From: Solibacillus sp. FSL R7-0682
GTDB lineage: Bacteria; Bacillota; Bacilli; Bacillales_A; Planococcaceae
NCBI RefSeq assembly: GCF_038005985.1
Contig: NZ_JBBOUI010000001.1
Span: forward strand, 231,501-295,500
DNA length: 64,000 bases
Reading direction: 5' to 3'
Shown: positions 60,497 to 64,000 of the stretch, one piece after another
Numbering within the stretch: the stretch's first letter is position 1
Layout: each line of letters begins with the position of its first letter
Translations under genes and position numbers: made by a program
Notes under the pieces: model-generated
Database searches by the model: none
Seen by the model: the letters and a program-made list of their open reading frames with translations, nothing else
Told to the model about the DNA's origin: nothing

Positions 60497-61952
60497 AAAG
60501 TATTGGAGAAAGTAATCGTGAAATTGATTCTTTGAATTTGATAACAGTTGAACGATTTTCATAAATTTCTTTCGTCATTTCAGAACAATCAATAATATCT
60601 CGCTCAAAAATTTCGGCTAAACGATGGGCGTATTCACGATTGTAAATGAGCGCATTTACTTCGAAATTTAAACTAAAGCTACGAACATCAATATTTGCCG
60701 TACCAACAGAGGCCACTTCATCATCTACCACAATCATTTTAGCGTGAATAAAGCCTTTTTCATAATGATAAACTTTTGCTCCGGCCTGTACGAGCTGTCC
60801 GACATAAGAATACGTTGCCCAATAGACAAACATATGATCCGGTTTGTTTGGAATCATAATATGCACATCCACACCTGAAAGTGCGGCTAAACGGATGGAA
60901 TCAAAAAATGATTCATCTGGAATGAAATAAGGGGTTTGGATATAGATGTATTTTTTAGCATTCGTAATTAAACGTAAATAACTGTTCTTAATTACTTCCC
61001 ACTCTGTATCCGGTCCACTCGAAATAATTTGAAGTGCGGCATTCCCCTTTTGCGGGATGGCAGGGAAGAAGTGTTCGGCATAGTTAATATCATGATGTGC
61101 ACTTGCTTGATTCCAGTCGAGAATAAAACGTGTCTGCAGAGGGTGTACGGCACTTCCCTCAATTCGTAAATGTGTATCGCGCCAATATCCGAAACGATCC
61201 GATAAGCTTAAATACTCATCACCTACGTTAAAGCCACCAATATAACCAATCCGCCCATCTATAACGACAATCTTTCGGTGATTTCGAAAGTTTAGACGAG
61301 GATTAATAAGTGGTAAAATTGAAGGGAAGAATACCTCCACCTCCCCGCCTAAATCTAATAGTTCTTTAAAATGACGTTTTCGCACGCCTCGTGAGCCCAT
61401 TTCGTCATACAAAATGCGAATTTTAACCCCTTGATGTGCTTTTTTAATTAAAGCATTTAAAATACGTTGTCCTAAATTATCAATTTTAAAAATATAATAC
61501 TGAATATGAATATGGTTTTTGGCATTCATAATATCTTGAATCAAAGCTTCAAATTTATCGCTACCATCATCAAAGATTGTAATTGCATTATCTTGAGTTA
61601 ACACCGCATTATTTGTCTTCAAATTCATATAAATGAGATGGTTGTATTCTTTAATATGGTCTGAACGAAACTCGAGCTGATCCTTTTCAATTGCCTCGAT
61701 TTGATAGCTAATTAGCTTATCAATTCCTATATTCTTTTGCCCTTCCCAACGAAACAAATGTTTTTTCCTAAGTTGTCTGCCTAAAAGTAAATAAAGAATA
61801 AATCCGGCAAATGGTAAGAAGAAAAGTACAAGTAGCCAAGCCCAAGTAGAGGATGGTTTTCTACGCTCTAAAAAAATGACAGTTAAAGCAAATAGAATAT
61901 TGATAAACATTATTAATGGGAAGATAAAGTAACTTTCAATAAAAGCACTCAA
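60495..61952 (-). CDS. cls: Cardiolipin synthase (phospholipase D family)
   Basis: About 485 residues. A TTG start at about 61952 is chosen since AGGTGA lies just before it; a GTG nine bases upstream is inside that site. Two hydrophobic helices lie at about 11-31 and 39-59. Two HKD motifs are intact: NHRKIVVIDGRIGYIGGFN (His225) and FIHAKMIVVDDEVASVGTAN (His403). The enzyme condenses two phosphatidylglycerols to cardiolipin and glycerol on the membrane. Length and layout match the B. subtilis ClsA/YwnE group. It is monocistronic; the terminal repeat of the hairpin element overlaps its stop codon. Confidence 0.92.
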   Translation of the reverse strand: MSAFIESYFIFPLIMFINILFALTVIFLERRKPSSTWAWLLVLFFLPFAGFILYLLLGRQLRKKHLFRWEGQKNIGIDKLISYQIEAIEKDQLEFRSDHIKEYNHLIYMNLKTNNAVLTQDNAITIFDDGSDKFEALIQDIMNAKNHIHIQYYIFKIDNLGQRILNALIKKAHQGVKIRILYDEMGSRGVRKRHFKELLDLGGEVEVFFPSILPLINPRLNFRNHRKIVVIDGRIGYIGGFNVGDEYLSLSDRFGYWRDTHLRIEGSAVHPLQTRFILDWNQASAHHDINYAEHFFPAIPQKGNAALQIISSGPDTEWEVIKNSYLRLITNAKKYIYIQTPYFIPDESFFDSIRLAALSGVDVHIMIPNKPDHMFVYWATYSYVGQLVQAGAKVYHYEKGFIHAKMIVVDDEVASVGTANIDVRSFSLNFEVNALIYNREYAHRLAEIFERDIIDCSEMTKEIYENRSTVIKFKESISRLLSPIL

Positions 61953-62049
61953 GCAATTCACCTACTTTTACTGTTTTCTATTCTAGTGTATTGCAAGAAA
62001 GCATAAAAAGAAACACTGAACAATTTGTTAAAAGTGTTTCGGTAAGGTT

Positions 62050-62850
62050 TTAGTATTCTTCTAAATGGAGGTAAATATCTGAAAAGTCTAGCTGCTCTAG
62101 CATTTTTGAGTTAATAAAGAAGCTCATTATACCACTGTCGCCCCACATAATTTGATGTGCATCATTTGATACAATTTGTAAAAGTAACGTGTCATAATGC
62201 TGTAGAAATTTAGAATTCTTTCTAAAATCTTCATTTATAAAGTAAGGGTAGCCACCAATTTTATGATCCGCAGCTAAATAGCTTTCTAAATATACATCTT
62301 GGAAAGAGCGTTCATCTAAAGTAATGGAGGCACTCATAATTTCAGGATTAAAATAATTCTCTAAACGATAATCCATGGCGGATACAGGCTCATATTGCGT
62401 TTTCGCCTGAAGTTTCATTTCATGTTTTATTGGGAATTGTTCTAGATTGACTTCCTTTAAGTAGGTGAAATCTTGAATTGCATCGCTGTAATTTTCCCTA
62501 TGGGGTAAGTATTGCACTTTAAAATGGTAATGTTCATAGTGATGTTTTACTTTTTCAAGGCACTGCTGGGATATATAAAACTGTAAAATTCCGCTCTTTG
62601 GGAACGGATTGGATAACTGTAATTCCGAAAAATTGATTTGTGCTAAAAATAACATATATTGATTGTGCACATCTTTTGGATGTTCCATAATATTAGTTAA
62701 ATATGGAAGACCGGCAAATTTGCTTTCATGTAAAAATGCAGGTGATTGAATCGGTTTTAAAAGAGCAACTTGTTCGGCAGAATCCTTTAAGTATGTGTGG
62801 AAACATGTTAACTCCTTTGGGATATAGATTACTTTATCAAAATTATTCAT
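62050..62850 (-). CDS. YwqG-family (DUF1963) protein
   Basis: A 266-residue soluble protein; ATG 62850 follows AGGAG by 9 bases. The DUF1963 features are seen: SKFAGLPYLTN near residue 43, MLFLAQINFSEL, the SGILQFYI strand, DHKIGGYPYFINEDFR, and ending HQIMWGDSGIMSFFINSKML. The DUF1963 fold occurs in YwqG, a B. subtilis protein next to the YwqJ/YwqK LXG-toxin cluster in that genome, but no toxin gene is visible here. Function unknown; proposed to be cytoplasmic. Confidence 0.82.
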   Translation of the reverse strand: MNNFDKVIYIPKELTCFHTYLKDSAEQVALLKPIQSPAFLHESKFAGLPYLTNIMEHPKDVHNQYMLFLAQINFSELQLSNPFPKSGILQFYISQQCLEKVKHHYEHYHFKVQYLPHRENYSDAIQDFTYLKEVNLEQFPIKHEMKLQAKTQYEPVSAMDYRLENYFNPEIMSASITLDERSFQDVYLESYLAADHKIGGYPYFINEDFRKNSKFLQHYDTLLLQIVSNDAHQIMWGDSGIMSFFINSKMLEQLDFSDIYLHLEEY

Positions 62851-62880
62851 TAAGTTACTCTCCTCTGAAGTATTGAACAT

Positions 62881-63337
62881 ATATATTTTATTAATGTTAT
62901 TGTAAAAATAATTTGGGATGGATCATTACTCTTTGGTGAATGGTGTGTGTTAATACAATATTTCCACTTGTATTTTTTGCTAAACATACTTAAAATTTGT
63001 TGAAAAATCGTTTATACTATGTGTGTAGTATAAAGTGTTAAATATAGTGTTTTTAATGATTTTTTGTGGTAAAAAAATCAATTTATCATAATTTTTTCAA
63101 TGCAATATTTATTTCAAAAAAAATTATTATGCATTCGAAAAAACAAGTTTACTTTAGTTGCAAATAGGAAATGATTATGTAGAGATTGTTCGTATATTTG
63201 TAACAATATTGATACGGATGCATAAAGTGGTTCGTGGTAACATATAGAAGTAGAAGGTCTGACATCTGAAAATTGTGGAACTTTTTTGAATTAAACACGT
63301 TTACATAATTACAAAAGGAAAGTTTGAGGTGTAGGGA
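62881..63337. other. AT-rich intergenic region
   Basis: About 455 bases between the DUF1963 gene and the small ORF. It has several promoter-like elements, for example TTAAAA with 17-base spacing to TATACT near 62993-63020, but no gene with an SD and no RNA hairpin of note. Confidence 0.5.
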
Positions 63338-63475
63338 ATGGCGAAAGAGATTGATTTAAAGCGAATTGTTACAAACTTATCGAAATTAGGTGTTACAGCG
63401 ACAGTTACAAAATCGCGTCTTGAGCTTTTAAAAGTTTTAACACCACCAACACAAACTCCACAAACACAAAATTAA
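63338..63475 (+). CDS. 45-residue small protein
   Basis: ATG 63338 has GAGGTG (63326-63331) 6 bases upstream. The 45 residues begin MAKEIDLKRIVTNLSKLGV and include TVTKSRLELLKVL, a basic amphipathic helix, ending in a Pro/Gln/Thr-rich tail (PPTQTPQTQ). There is no membrane segment or signal. It resembles, from memory only, the short conserved Bacillales proteins filed as the Lmo0850 family; I cannot confirm this. It ends before a terminator shared with the RodA/FtsW gene. Confidence 0.68.
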   Translation: MAKEIDLKRIVTNLSKLGVTATVTKSRLELLKVLTPPTQTPQTQN

Positions 63476-63487
63476 CTAATATTCAAA

Positions 63488-63522
63488 ACGCCCACTGTAA
63501 CTTTACAGCGGGCGTTTTCTTT
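63488..63522. terminator. Bidirectional terminator before RodA/FtsW gene
   Basis: AACGCCC and an adjoining CTGTAA pair with TTACAG and GGGCGTT across 63488-63516 (one mismatch), flanked by T/A-rich sequence. Confidence 0.75.
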
Positions 63523-64000
63523 TTATTCATCTTCTGGATCATTCGTTGTGAACATATAAGTTCGGTAGTGGAACTTCATACTAAATACGAGTCCGATTGC
63601 AAGTGCATTCCCCATTAACGAACTACCACCGTAACTTATGAATGGTAATGGAATCCCGGTAATCGGTAAAAGTTGAATTGTCATGCCAATATTTTCAAAT
63701 ACGTGGAACGTAATCATTGCAATAATTCCTGCGCAAACGTATGTGCAAAAAGGATCTTTTAAAAGTAACGTCATTTTTGTTAAATGGAAAATTAATAAAA
63801 AGTATAAGCAAATAACAGCGCTTGCCCCAATAAAACCCCATTCTTCTCCAATGACTGCAAAAATAAAATCGGTGTGATTTTCAGCAACATAAACTTCACG
63901 GTCCATAAACCCTTTACCAAAAATCTCCCCTGACCCAATAGCGTTTAGTGACGTAATTAAGTGGTAGCCATCTGAAGTTGCATATGAGTATGGGTCTAAC
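63523..64000 (-). CDS. rodA: RodA/FtsW/SpoVE-family peptidoglycan polymerase, 3' part
   Basis: The gene continues past the right window edge; 158 C-terminal residues are visible. The SEDS signatures are intact: DPYSYATSDGYHLITSLNA, GSGEIFGKGFMDREV, ENHTDFIFAVIGEEWGFIG and FISYGGSSLMGN. The Asp in the TDFIF-adjacent loop is essential for glycosyltransferase activity in this family. RodA elongates the sidewall; FtsW acts at division. MDREVYVAENHTDFIFAV resembles RodA of Bacillales, but SpoVE or FtsW cannot be excluded. About four helices are seen. The 5' half is missing. Confidence 0.85.
   Translation of the reverse strand, partial: LDPYSYATSDGYHLITSLNAIGSGEIFGKGFMDREVYVAENHTDFIFAVIGEEWGFIGASAVICLYFLLIFHLTKMTLLLKDPFCTYVCAGIIAMITFHVFENIGMTIQLLPITGIPLPFISYGGSSLMGNALAIGLVFSMKFHYRTYMFTTNDPEDE

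Noticed and set aside
1-64000. CRISPR, prophage, defence island or insertion sequence
   Set aside because: No spaced direct repeats, cas genes, transposase, integrase or phage structural genes were seen.

Overview
The window is a 64 kb chromosomal stretch of a low-GC, AT-rich Gram-positive bacterium. Strong AGGAGG-type ribosome binding sites, TTG and GTG starts, and close homologues of Bacillus subtilis genes (yclNOPQ, mntR, thrC-thrB, hflX, ppaC, ykaA-pit, a yodB-like regulator) place it in the Bacillales. The gene mix (CoA-transferase, orphan RpiR regulator, GNAT plus N-succinylamino-acid racemase) and a GC-rich dispersed hairpin element suggest the Planococcaceae side (Lysinibacillus, Solibacillus or Kurthia type). 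The genus is an inference. I saw no tRNA, rRNA, CRISPR array, prophage or transposase.

Layout. 0-5.4 kb: end of a HAD nucleotidase, a NERD protein, a secreted polysaccharide deacetylase, an rRNA methyltransferase/epimerase pair, an acyltransferase and a small tyrosine phosphatase. 5.4-7.4 kb: an ECF sigma factor and a membrane anti-sigma-like protein, with a plausible self-recognised promoter. 7.5-15.2 kb: zinc metallopeptidase, YebC/YeeI-type regulator, chemoreceptor, M3 oligopeptidase, AI-2E-family exporter and two small unknowns. 15.2-24 kb: MMPL exporter, phosphate transporter with its DUF47 partner, a methyltransferase, HflX and a peptide transporter. 23.8-26 kb: a structured RNA leader followed by a GNAT acyltransferase and an OSBS/NSAR enzyme, possibly a D-amino-acid salvage operon. 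26-30.6 kb: a Fur-type iron-siderophore ABC system (yclNOPQ-like) followed by a heme monooxygenase. 30.7-37.9 kb: PAP2 phosphatase, ZupT, NAD-binding protein, threonine genes, niacin-type MFS carrier and an RpiR regulator.

37.9-45.9 kb: a DUF7662-like/GNAT fusion, Mn pyrophosphatase, a Rieske flavoprotein, then a redox group (FrnE-like DsbA, azoreductase, YceI and a one-Cys HxlR/YodB-type regulator with a 7-3-7 operator), then murB and exonuclease III. 45.9-52.9 kb: penicillin-acylase-family protein, a cadC-cadA metal efflux operon with two operators flanking its promoter, a ComFB-like protein, MntR and CvfB. 52.9-64 kb: DUF1002 protein, small GNAT, small unknowns including a 34-residue membrane peptide, a succinyl/acetyl-CoA transferase with an upstream LytTR regulator, AraC regulator, M15 D,D-carboxypeptidase, a dispersed repeat, cardiolipin synthase, a DUF1963 protein, a 45-residue peptide gene, and the 3' part of a RodA/FtsW gene.

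The strongest themes are metal and redox homeostasis (iron import, heme use, zinc transport, Cd/Zn/Pb efflux, Mn sensing, Mn pyrophosphatase, thiol-based regulation) and envelope maintenance. Most genes are ordinary housekeeping or accessory genes ending in clear intrinsic terminators. The least explained items are the switch-like RNA leader at 23.8-24.06 kb, the sigma/anti-sigma pair, two tiny genes and the hairpin repeat at 60.25-60.5 kb.
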